Assembly (NCBI RefSeq): GCF_023656565.1
Contig: NZ_JAMOKG010000002.1
Location: 51,656 to 115,655, forward strand
Origin: Flavobacterium tyrosinilyticum
Lineage (GTDB): Bacteria > Bacteroidota > Bacteroidia > Flavobacteriales > Flavobacteriaceae
Direction of reading: 5' to 3'
DNA: 64,000 nt
This document shows positions 18,201 to 25,998 of the stretch, in pieces (the stretch's first letter is position 1; every line of letters starts with the position of its first letter). The translations under genes were made by a program, and so were the position numbers. The notes under the pieces are model-generated. The model searched no databases, was not told the origin of the DNA, and saw only the letters and a program-made list of their open reading frames with translations.

Positions 18201-21200
18201 AATACGTTTTGCATTTGCTGAAACAGGACTAATTACAATTTTATCTATCTTTTTCTTTTGGCCATCAACTTCTTCAGTATATAAGGTTATTGCATTTGAA
18301 AATTCCGCTTTCAAGTAAGTTTGTTCTGCAGAAAATTCGTCAGTCTGATTTTTGCTAAAGTTTAGAGGCATATATGATACTAATTTATCACCATCGTTAA
18401 ATGTAGCAGTATAAGCTGTAATTTTTACTTCTTTTGCCTGAGTTGTAAGCCTTAATTCAGGATCAATAGCAGATTCAGGAAAAATGATTTCTAGTTCGTT
18501 TTCGTTTTTAAAAGTTAAAGATCTACGGTACCCAAAATTATTTTGATTAGCAGTAATACTCATAAAATCACCTCCTTCCATAGTGTAGTTACCAACAATT
18601 AAAGGAAGCTCTCCAATAAGTCTAAAAAACAATTTGTTAATTTTGTCAGCTTCATATTGCATAGGCACATAGTAGCGCTTTCCAATTTGTTTGTTAAGGA
18701 AATCCATACGCTGTTTGTCAATTTCTGTTGAAGCACAGAACAATTTTGTAGATGTAATTCCCAATTGTTCAGGAACATGCCATCCTGGTTCTGCCGCACT
18801 TAAAAATGAGAAAGGATTTGTTGCTAATACTCGAATAGAATCATATTGGTCAATAGCTTTTTGCCAATGTGCCCAAGGTAATTTATTTAATTCAGGAGTT
18901 CTTTCCGTGTCTTTTACAACTGCTTCAAAAGGATTGTAGTCTACCCAAGCAGAGCCATTCCAAGATTTTAAATTGATCGATTTGATTCCGTATTCATGCT
19001 TGACCTGACGTAATTTTCTACCTGCTTTCGATGTTGCTTCAGGAGGCATCATATCAGTATAGTTTTTGGCCTCACCCGTATATCCGCCAACTTTTTTGGC
19101 TAATTCAGTACTTGGCACTAATCCTTTAGCCGTTTTAATATCGATATAAGTATCTAAAGGAATTACTGACGTAATAAACTCAGGTCTTGGCGTTCCATCT
19201 GGATAAAGTTTTTTGCTTTCATAATTTTTTTCACCAACAGATTTGAAATAATCCAAAGAAAAAGCTTGATTAGTCAACATATGAACCCCTTTGACATTTT
19301 CCAATGTTCTGTCATCTTCACCATCTCCGACAGTTCCTTTTGGAAGCGGACTGTATGGTGTACGATCAATAACTCGGTTGATATCCCATTGCAGTTCGAC
19401 GGTAAAGTTTTTACGTACTTTAATCATAGCAATTCTTACACGAACGCTCAATTCTAATTTGGCATAAATCAAGAAAGGCTTAAATGATTCTACAGAGAAT
19501 ATAGTATCTAAAGCAATTTCAACATTAATAATCCAAAGTTTAATCTGAATTCCTCCACCCGCGCTAATGTAACCACCCATTTGAGGACGTTTGAACGAGA
19601 TTTTTCCGCCCATTTCCAGATAAGCCCATAATTTGACTTTGGCAGGGCCAAAACTCTGCTGTAATTTAAAATCTAATCTTGCTCCGGCTTCGATACCTTG
19701 AGCAGAAATCATGATAAAAGATTTTGCGGTAAATAAGGTTAAAACTTCTGCTGTGATCGGATCTTTTTTAGAGCCAAGATTTACATACCAAGGCTTTTGA
19801 TTTTTGAAGAAGAATCCGGCTTCTAACAAGGCATGAAGCTTAATAATTTGTCCGCTGTCTTTCGGAATACTAAAATCAGCTCCAGCTGCTAGTTCTAATG
19901 AATCATCTCCAAAAGCAACCATGGCAAAGAACGGCGGATTGCTCGGATCATCTTCAATTAAACCTAATCTTGAAGAAATAACATTCAGTCCTGCTTCAAT
20001 GTAAAATAGAGTAGGCAGAGACAGTAAAAGCATGGCTCTTAGAGACAATACATGTCCGCCATCGGCAACGGTTCCAAAAGTGGCTCCAGCCCCAATAGAA
20101 AATGGAGAATTGTACTGCATAGAGTCTGGTGGCCCACTGAATTTTTTAATATTGGTACCTGGTTTTGGATGTTTGTAATATTTATACCATGAATCGTCTT
20201 TTGTTAATCCTACAGCTTCCTTGGTGGCGACATATCTAAATCCTAATAAACCTCTAAAGGCATTAATTGCTAAAAATCCAAGAGGAATAGGAACAGGCAG
20301 TTCAATGCTTGCGTCAATTAAAAAAGCAGGATATTTAGGCATAAAGCGCATGCCGACACTTCCTGAAATTTTTGCTTTTGGAAGTTTTAAGCCAACTTCA
20401 CCAATAAATTCCTTAGATTTTCCTGGTTCAGGAAGCGAAATCATACCGTGAATAATCGCCATAGCCGAAGACTCCGTAGCAGTTCCTGGAATGATTAAAT
20501 CGACTTCGATAGTTTGGATTCTTAAAAAAGAATCTTTTGGACCTCCATCTGTAGAGTAATAAAATTTAACTCCTTCGCCACGGGCATCAACTCCAAGCGG
20601 ATTAATACTGATTGCGCCATCAAATCCCCAGAAATTATACTTACGGCCGTTAATTTGGGTTGAACCAAAGTTGATGTTCGTAACTGCCATTTGGACTGGA
20701 CCTAAATTGACAGAAAGACTGATCGGAATAGGAATAGATCCTCCTTCAACTTCAATGTTTCCATCGCTGTACACACGCAGTTTTTCAACTTCAAATCCTT
20801 TTCCTTTTAATAAACTTCCCATTAAAGTTCCTTCAGGAAAAGAAACATAACAAGACGTGCCTAAATAGTAATCTTCATCCTGTTTTCCGAGTTCGAAACT
20901 ATGGAAATCAATATCTACAAGATTAAATAGATTTGCTTTTGGCTTATTATCTTTTGGAAATGAAGCAGTAAGATTAAAATCTCCATCATCATTTAAGTGG
21001 CCTTCAAGATTAACTTTTAATGGATCTCCATTTTTTTCTTTAAGTTTAGGAATTTCTAATGCGCCTTTGATGTTAGAGCTGGTAACTTTATTTTGTTTGA
21101 AAGTAATATCAAATTTATTGAAGCCTACTTTGAATCCTTTTTTATCAGAACCAATAGTTTTCCAAAGTGTATTGTCGTAAAGTTCTGCTAGAAAGCTTTG

Positions 21201-22712
21201 ATAATCTTTAGCATCAGTAAAAATATAGGTTGTTGAAGCATCAATAGTTGATGAATTTATTGATGAAAGTGTCGTTAACGATAAAGGATAATCAAATGCA
21301 TACGGTAGATTTTTACTGTTCAATTCTTGTAAAAAGACAATTAAAGACTGGTAATCAGTAATTTCTTTTTTATTGGCCACACCATTTTCGTCCTTTTCGA
21401 ACATGGTGATTGGGTAATTAAAATTGAATTTGTCGTTGAAATAATTAAAAGCACCATTTGTACTCGGAACTGTTTCCAGATAAATATTTCCAGAAAGTCC
21501 GCCAGTACCAATTAACAAATCTGAAGCACCAATTTGTAGTGTTGGAGTTGTGCTTCCTGGAGTTTCAGGAACTTTATTAAACCATTTTGAAGGAAGAGTT
21601 ACTGAAACAGCACGAGCATAAACTCCAACGAAATCATTTGGACGTCCGTCAGCATCGGCTTCTGAGATATTGGTTTTTTTGCTTAAATCGACTTTTAAAG
21701 TGTCCAATTGAAGAAGTAAACCCGTATTGCCAATCATGGCAGTTTTAGGTTGGAGCGATCCTCCCATTTCTAACTGATAACCAATTCCTTCTTCGGTATC
21801 AGCATACAATTGTGCCTGAGCAAATACGAACATCGATTTTTCAGTTCCAGTACCATAATCAGAACCATTAGGCTCGACAGGTTTTAAAATATTTCTTGGA
21901 AACTCAATACCGGCACTTAAAGCTAAAGTTGCTTTTGCTTTTGGAGTAATAATTCTTTTAATGTGAGCTTCAATTCCGTCTGGAGCTACAATGTTGTAGA
22001 AATCTTGCAATTTTTGCTTGATTTCGTTTACACTAGTGCCTTTTCTTGCGATATAAATTCCGAAAAGTAATAACGGAATTGATTTTGTAAAAAGAGGATT
22101 AGTATTGATAACATCAATGACGCTTTGAATAGACTGCTCAACATTTTCAGGAAATTCTAATTCCTGATACGTTGGGTCACTAGTAACTTCGTCAAATGTA
22201 TTGATATCGGCTAAAAGCTGTTCGTATTTTGTTCTTCCATCTTCCGCTTCCACAAAAATATTCATCATGTGAGCAATAACCTGTTCTTCGCTAATGCGGA
22301 AAACCTGAAGTCCTACAGCATAAAAATCCTCCATAGAAAAAGAGAAGCTGCTGGCGCTGAATGTTTTTAAGAAAGCCAGAATTTCCCACTGATATTCTAA
22401 CGTAATGGGAAATGATGATATAGAAGAATCATTGTCTTTTAGATCTGGATTAAGAACCAGACCTAGACCAAAAGGGAGAGGGAGCGCCAGTTTTGTACTT
22501 GAAACAATATCAAGACTGTAAAAGGCAGAATCACCACGATATCCTTTTGAATATTGTAAATTTTTGTAATGAATTTTATCAAAAATGGAGTTCAAGCCAT
22601 CTTCGACAAACGATAAGAATTCTGGTAAATCGTCTACAGTAATTATCTCGGATAATCTCGGATAATATCTCGCTGTAGGAATTGGAACCGCAGGAATTGG
22701 ATTAGTTGGCAT
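15279..22712 (-). CDS. Giant DUF6603-like beta-rich protein (2477 aa)
   Basis: Residues 1-250 are mostly helical. About 260-1120 is a long amphipathic beta region resembling DUF6603 proteins (for example KISGSVGMRFMPKYPAFLID and PIPLGFLAINAFRGLLGFRY near residue 820). About 1600-1900 has short repeated strands (SDGGIIRERLINGVVTSLQI, NNDLLWINTLPNETQISW) suggestive of a beta-propeller. The last about 480 residues look like Ig/Fn3-type domains. It has no signal peptide, sorting domain or clear transmembrane helix. Its size is comparable to Tc-toxin A subunits, but I see no Tc motif. A dyad shared with two other late operons lies about 270 bases upstream. Function unknown; it is likely the main structural or effector component of the element. 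Confidence 0.75.
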   Translation of the reverse strand: MPTNPIPAVPIPTARYYPRLSEIITVDDLPEFLSFVEDGLNSIFDKIHYKNLQYSKGYRGDSAFYSLDIVSSTKLALPLPFGLGLVLNPDLKDNDSSISSFPITLEYQWEILAFLKTFSASSFSFSMEDFYAVGLQVFRISEEQVIAHMMNIFVEAEDGRTKYEQLLADINTFDEVTSDPTYQELEFPENVEQSIQSVIDVINTNPLFTKSIPLLLFGIYIARKGTSVNEIKQKLQDFYNIVAPDGIEAHIKRIITPKAKATLALSAGIEFPRNILKPVEPNGSDYGTGTEKSMFVFAQAQLYADTEEGIGYQLEMGGSLQPKTAMIGNTGLLLQLDTLKVDLSKKTNISEADADGRPNDFVGVYARAVSVTLPSKWFNKVPETPGSTTPTLQIGASDLLIGTGGLSGNIYLETVPSTNGAFNYFNDKFNFNYPITMFEKDENGVANKKEITDYQSLIVFLQELNSKNLPYAFDYPLSLTTLSSINSSTIDASTTYIFTDAKDYQSFLAELYDNTLWKTIGSDKKGFKVGFNKFDITFKQNKVTSSNIKGALEIPKLKEKNGDPLKVNLEGHLNDDGDFNLTASFPKDNKPKANLFNLVDIDFHSFELGKQDEDYYLGTSCYVSFPEGTLMGSLLKGKGFEVEKLRVYSDGNIEVEGGSIPIPISLSVNLGPVQMAVTNINFGSTQINGRKYNFWGFDGAISINPLGVDARGEGVKFYYSTDGGPKDSFLRIQTIEVDLIIPGTATESSAMAIIHGMISLPEPGKSKEFIGEVGLKLPKAKISGSVGMRFMPKYPAFLIDASIELPVPIPLGFLAINAFRGLLGFRYVATKEAVGLTKDDSWYKYYKHPKPGTNIKKFSGPPDSMQYNSPFSIGAGATFGTVADGGHVLSLRAMLLLSLPTLFYIEAGLNVISSRLGLIEDDPSNPPFFAMVAFGDDSLELAAGADFSIPKDSGQIIKLHALLEAGFFFKNQKPWYVNLGSKKDPITAEVLTLFTAKSFIMISAQGIEAGARLDFKLQQSFGPAKVKLWAYLEMGGKISFKRPQMGGYISAGGGIQIKLWIINVEIALDTIFSVESFKPFLIYAKLELSVRVRIAMIKVRKNFTVELQWDINRVIDRTPYSPLPKGTVGDGEDDRTLENVKGVHMLTNQAFSLDYFKSVGEKNYESKKLYPDGTPRPEFITSVIPLDTYIDIKTAKGLVPSTELAKKVGGYTGEAKNYTDMMPPEATSKAGRKLRQVKHEYGIKSINLKSWNGSAWVDYNPFEAVVKDTERTPELNKLPWAHWQKAIDQYDSIRVLATNPFSFLSAAEPGWHVPEQLGITSTKLFCASTEIDKQRMDFLNKQIGKRYYVPMQYEADKINKLFFRLIGELPLIVGNYTMEGGDFMSITANQNNFGYRRSLTFKNENELEIIFPESAIDPELRLTTQAKEVKITAYTATFNDGDKLVSYMPLNFSKNQTDEFSAEQTYLKAEFSNAITLYTEEVDGQKKKIDKIVISPVSANAKRIREIRNEIAALFGDIYDEGTGETEIALTDPIKIAKYNSLMTELANLKMDAGNENPNTESNPNALTFTHYYGYNGKALYDFDQVIKFNDSYVIAFHPKEDAKTTILLHVNSDGGIIRERLINGVVTSLQIVNGNLIVTQALNAEQCKGIGEATIDLDFIVGCVSPIAATAIVEMDEELNPILGTQYLNTYSLGFNKILPLANNDLLWINTLPNETQISWIKGSDRTVVYRSKINEEAVKVLQHNENEFSLITKNKKVIRLSVNNASKVITVTDTKAISTNEVVEIVDAIIANNKTLLSVKLSNGKFALAQIDGNTLSLLKNDNIFDSVIYLSNQTLNDHSVVAYNTHYLFVLNETLTQARLIKRETNVTDASITHIQNEPSVNEIMMLSSKPKEKGVYFSLFSDAFDNCSLHPAEQVSVTASTAALASSSINYTVLDLISGLDFRRNIKTSNIITTDAIICSSLVNAEDPELDYTTYIQRIDWFSKEEYYHNKTILDIPAVAEQLQAMKSAVETTVQPIWRPNTTYCLDFTLTDTVDDNKKNPTEFKYYYGFKTLGPIGHFPVKDPEAIDPQNPPAKNELTALSKSPLTSLRSYLDYNRSYPNADGSLLQSKPSFYGNEQCDISLFFTSTYTSHMFKDWSPYGTGKPEIQGKLNLFIKDPLTDLLIEYPIKPLEEGEEEIAYPQPIEKDNSEEWTDDNDPRIPLGVRLLNNFIKDPSKTRCTLELGDPLKPKSLKYKTTLTNLKPSKLYTVLVNNFFDGAQIGISSESKNILVHQFGFQTSRYKDFEEQVQSYFVDKEKTKEALYDVNVNLDQERIDALHYLIAPKTDTATNALSDSMATKYQHLFDRATEGILKLSPLDPAQGTEINRIIDTNTGATIALLVRNPEPFNIPKMPLEEIQDTISVLDQLENPISGYSVLHSKDYSQALIMHNSKTISGIENLKIRFKYKMWNSEGNSPLTNIIDTQILPLYNTNL

Positions 22713-23191
22713 ATTCTAATTTTGTTTTTGACTTTAATTTTGTTCGTATTCAGAATGATTAAATTGTAGTTAGATCGAACCAATCTTTTTGGGTGAATGC
22801 CTCTCTTTTTAGGAATTTTTCTCAGCAGTTTGAGCAATTTATTCGCCTAGTAATTTTTTCAAAAGACTTTGTTTTTTTAGAGGTTTTTACTCTCTTTTTT
22901 TCTTTAGACAGTGTAAAGATGAGCTTAAAAAGGGAGCTTAAAAAAAAGCTGCTTAGCGGTTTAACATGAGTGTTCTAGGGCTTTACAGAGTTGTAAAGAG
23001 AGTGAATGAGGTTTGAGTTTGACTTTTAAAAAAGTCAATATACAGCAAAGAATTTTGAATTATTTTACAAAATCTGATCACTCTAACATAGAAGAAAAAA
23101 AAAATTATTTTTAGACTAAAATGTTTTGAGTGATCTGATAAGATTTTGTTTAATTGATAAGCTTGCTTAGAATTTAATATTTTATAATTTG
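22713..23191. other. Long intergenic leader of the giant-protein operon
   Basis: No convincing gene lies in this 479-base gap. It holds the dyad at 22973-22998, poly-A/T tracts, and an inverted repeat GATCACTC (23076-23083) with GAGTGATC (23128-23135), about 44 bases apart, just downstream of the 577-aa fibre gene. That repeat could fold in the 3' end of its transcript. The gap therefore probably carries the end of one transcript and the promoter plus a long untranslated leader for the 2477-aa gene. Confidence 0.5.
22973..22998 (-). promoter_or_regulatory. Late-operon dyad, copy 2 (upstream of the 2477-aa gene)
   Basis: CTTTACA (22981-22987) pairs with TGTAAAG (22992-22998) around GAGT. The 24 bases at 22973-22996 are identical to 33058-33081 upstream of the lysis operon, and the core recurs at 25099-25118 upstream of the 577-aa fibre gene. 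All three lie about 170-270 bases before the start of a minus-strand operon. By analogy with Mu-type late control this may be an activator-binding site. The sequence match is seen directly; the role is inferred. Confidence 0.6.
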
Positions 23192-24925
23192 TTACATTCT
23201 AATCCTTTCAACTAAAGTTGATGTAATAGAAGTATAAGAGCGTATCGCTTGATTGTTGGCATTCCTGTTTGTTGCATCTTCAAATTCGATGAGTCTTCTA
23301 CAAAAGATTTGTGCCGATACAGTATTTAGGTTTTTAGGATTTGACGGTATTAAATTATCAAAAACGTAATATCCATTAAATATACCCACATTTGAATCCC
23401 AACCAGCGTATGTTCCGGAAATCATTGATGTTGTACCAGTTATGTTAACATTGTCAATTAAAACTAATTCACTTATATATCCTGGACCCCAAGCTGAGGA
23501 ATTAAGTAATGCATTAGAAAATTTTATAACAATTTGAAATTTGTTAGTGGTTGGAGGAAGAGTGCCTCCACCGCCAACGGCATCACCTGCTCCTGCAATC
23601 ATTGTCAATTTTGCTAATATACTATTGGATAGAGTACCAACAGGGAATGAACCCAATAAAGTGTCTTTAACCGAATTAGTACTGATGTATGGAGGCGGCG
23701 TGTCCAAAATCATTTGGGCACCATTTAATAAAATTTTAGTATAGCTTCCATCATCTTCTGTGAGCATATATCTTGCACCATTTCTAGTTGTCCAAAGTTT
23801 TCCAGAACTGTCACGTTCTATTGCTCCGTTTTGAGCTACAGTACTTAATACACCATTTGGAAGAATAAGAGCAGGTTTAGCAGATGTACCAGTAGACAAG
23901 GTTAGCTTGTCATAAAGAGAAACGCCATTTGCATCAATTGATAATGCATCATTTGGTACACCTTCTACACCAATTTGAAGTTTTTTTCCTGTATAAGCAC
24001 GCATATAAAATCTAATGCTATCTGAAGTAAAATATCCTGAATTTCCAAATATTAATGAAGATTTGAATGTCCAGTCTCCAAGAATTGTTTGACTTTTTGT
24101 TTTTAACCATTCCCACCAATTAAAAAGTTTTGAACGGCTTACTGCTTTTTTGTCCTCTGAAATAGATGAGGTTATTTGCGTTTCTGCATCTGTAGCTAGA
24201 GAGGCTGTAAGTTTAGTGTTTTCTAAAGTTTTTCCCATTTCGGCAGTTAGAGCTTCAGTAGTTCCTCCCGTTGTGAGATCATTTACTAAAGAAACTTGTG
24301 AAGTACTAACATTCTCAATCATATCCTTTAATACTTTTCCTTGTCTGGCATCTAAGGCTTTTCCTTCAGTTGTGCAATCAAGTGCATTGTAGTTTTCGGT
24401 TTGGAGATTAACAGACTTAACAGATCCATCAGCCATTAAAAATTGCTCATTTGTACCTCCTGTTTTAACAAAGGATTTTGCAGTAACTACTCCATCCTTA
24501 TCTACTTTTGTAACGGTATTGTTACTCGAATCAATAGCCTTTAAAAAATCTCCAGTTGCGCTGTTTTGATTATATAAATTCAAAGCAGTCGCGCTTCCGT
24601 CAATAGCAATAATTCTTGCTATTTCTTTCTTGTTATTAAAACCAGCTACATATAATGCTAGACCATCATTTGTACTACTAAAATTGGTAGCAGCAGTCCC
24701 CGATAAGCTAACTGTAGCATTTAAGGAGGGATTGCCATTGGTATTCGAAAAAACTTTTTCTCCTTTAATCGTCTGGTTACCTGTTAATTTAACATTGTTA
24801 GTGTCTGTTTGCAATGTACTTGCATCAATAAACTCTAATTCACCATTTAGATTTGTTTTTAAAATTTTGTTTGGCTGATTTGTTTCTAAGTCCGCCACTC
24901 TGATTCTGTTGTGATTTGTACTCAT
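23192..24925 (-). CDS. Tail fibre protein with shared anchor module (577 aa)
   Basis: It starts with the anchor module (MSTNHNRIRVADLETNQPNK). QTIKGEKVFSNTNGNPSLNA and a KSFVKTGGTNEQFLMADGSV segment follow, matching the 404-aa fibre locus (8166-9320), then CTTEGKALDARQGKVLKDMI, matching the 620-aa spike. The middle (residues about 240-400) resembles head-fibre shaft sequence with DSSGKLWTTRNGARYMLTED. The C-terminal about 150 residues form an unrecognised, probably receptor-binding, domain. There is no signal peptide. It is a separate transcription unit, with a terminator-like hairpin and dyad upstream and a 479-base gap downstream. Confidence 0.8.
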   Translation of the reverse strand: MSTNHNRIRVADLETNQPNKILKTNLNGELEFIDASTLQTDTNNVKLTGNQTIKGEKVFSNTNGNPSLNATVSLSGTAATNFSSTNDGLALYVAGFNNKKEIARIIAIDGSATALNLYNQNSATGDFLKAIDSSNNTVTKVDKDGVVTAKSFVKTGGTNEQFLMADGSVKSVNLQTENYNALDCTTEGKALDARQGKVLKDMIENVSTSQVSLVNDLTTGGTTEALTAEMGKTLENTKLTASLATDAETQITSSISEDKKAVSRSKLFNWWEWLKTKSQTILGDWTFKSSLIFGNSGYFTSDSIRFYMRAYTGKKLQIGVEGVPNDALSIDANGVSLYDKLTLSTGTSAKPALILPNGVLSTVAQNGAIERDSSGKLWTTRNGARYMLTEDDGSYTKILLNGAQMILDTPPPYISTNSVKDTLLGSFPVGTLSNSILAKLTMIAGAGDAVGGGGTLPPTTNKFQIVIKFSNALLNSSAWGPGYISELVLIDNVNITGTTSMISGTYAGWDSNVGIFNGYYVFDNLIPSNPKNLNTVSAQIFCRRLIEFEDATNRNANNQAIRSYTSITSTLVERIRM

Positions 24926-25098
24926 TTTTAATTAATTTTTTACGGGTTTAAATAATTTACAGGCTTTTAATTAGGCTTATAGGGGATTACCGTAATTCAT
25001 TCAGATAAATGTGGTACTTACAAACAGTTGTTAATTTTGGATGATTGCAAGTAATCTGAATGTTTAAAAATTGTGTTAGTGGCGTCACAATAGTTTTT

Positions 25099-25118
25099 AT
25101 TTTACAGAGCTGTAAAAT
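25099..25118 (-). promoter_or_regulatory. Late-operon dyad, copy 3 (upstream of the 577-aa fibre gene)
   Basis: A perfect inverted repeat: ATTTTACAG (25099-25107), AG, CTGTAAAAT (25110-25118). The inner TTTACAGAGyTGTAA core matches the copies at 22981-22998 and 33066-33083. It ends about 175 bases before the fibre start codon. This is the most symmetrical of the three and may show the true binding site best. Confidence 0.6.
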
Positions 25119-25250
25119 AAAGAAGTAAGGTTTGTATTGGCTCAGATATAGACAATAGTAGAGTAGGGAAACTTATGGTTTTAAGTTTCCAGAGTTTTTA
25201 AAATGTAATTTTTTGGAGTTTTAAGAGATTTGGTTTTCTCTTTTGATCTT

Positions 25251-25287
25251 AAAACAACTCAAGGATTTGTGGTCTTTGAGTTGTTTT
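25251..25287 (-). terminator. Terminator-like hairpin after the 224-aa gene
   Basis: AACAACTCAA (25253-25262) pairs with TTGAGTTGTT (25276-25285), flanked by A/T runs on both sides. It lies about 35 bases beyond the stop of the minus-strand 224-aa gene and closes the operon that starts with the lysis genes. The longer T run is on the plus strand, so it may work in both directions. Confidence 0.6.
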
Positions 25288-25321
25288 TTTTTGTAAATCT
25301 ATTTTAGGACAAGACAGGGAT

Positions 25322-25996
25322 CTAAAAATTAGGAATTGGTAATAATTCGTCTGTGAGGAAATAATTCATTTGTTCATTAGTTAGATTACAAATTTGTCTG
25401 CATGTTTCAATGTCATTTGGAGCTGGTTGATTTGGGAAGAAATATTCTGTATCGTATGTACTTGCAAAATTAAACTCAATTTCAGTTAAATTGCCTTCTT
25501 CATTGTATGAAGCACTGAAGACTTGAAAATCTTTGTCAAGAATTGTACCATGTTCTAAATTTGGAACACAATAGTTATTGTAAATATCTTCACTGTAAAA
25601 ATATTTAACTGAATCTTTATGTAAAGGTTGGTTGTTAATGATATCAATTTGATTGTACGCTATTACTCTTCCTCTACTATCTCTTATCAGAGTATTTTTT
25701 AATTCTAGGTTTCCATCTTCAATATAATCTTCATTTTCGATAGTATAATTGACTGAATTTTGTCTGGTTCTAATTCTAAAAACATTTGCGTTAGGATATT
25801 CTTTAGACAAATTTTCTAAAACATTACTTTCATTGTTATCTTTGTAATAAGTTATATGAAAATTTCCACTAGCATATTTGTTTTCAATTTTTTTTACTAC
25901 ATTATTATCTTGAAATTCTTTTTTATAGCCCTCCATTTTTAGGGCTTGAATTTCTGTAATAGATTCGTTTAAAAAATTTTTATATGTTACTATCAT
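25322..25996 (-). CDS. Acidic hypothetical protein, candidate immunity partner (224 aa)
   Basis: I do not recognise a family. The protein is acidic and soluble-looking, with no signal peptide or membrane helix and alternating helix/strand patches (ALKMEGYKKEFQDNNVVKKI, FYSEDIYNNYCVPNLEHG, NFASTYDTEYFFPNQPAPND). It starts 2 bases after the stop of the 1058-aa gene and is the last gene before a terminator. A small acidic gene tightly coupled behind a large protein with a hydrophobic middle and a distinct C-terminus is the usual layout of toxin-immunity pairs. That role is inferred only; it could equally be a chaperone or another structural component. Confidence 0.6.
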   Translation of the reverse strand: MIVTYKNFLNESITEIQALKMEGYKKEFQDNNVVKKIENKYASGNFHITYYKDNNESNVLENLSKEYPNANVFRIRTRQNSVNYTIENEDYIEDGNLELKNTLIRDSRGRVIAYNQIDIINNQPLHKDSVKYFYSEDIYNNYCVPNLEHGTILDKDFQVFSASYNEEGNLTEIEFNFASTYDTEYFFPNQPAPNDIETCRQICNLTNEQMNYFLTDELLPIPNF

Positions 25997-25998
25997 AA

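Larger units (their letters stand above)
24926..25321. other. Intergenic region between the 224-aa gene and the 577-aa fibre gene
   Basis: This 396-base gap has no convincing coding sequence. It contains the terminator-like hairpin at 25251-25287, which ends the transcript of the 224-aa gene, and the dyad at 25099-25118, the likely control site for the downstream fibre gene. The rest is AT-rich sequence in which I see nothing further. Confidence 0.5.

Noticed and set aside
15279..22712. Tc toxin A subunit
   Set aside because: The size and link to a lysis cassette are suggestive, but I see no Tc-type neuraminidase-like, receptor-binding or pore-forming signature. The 1950-aa partner has no SpvB or RHS repeats.
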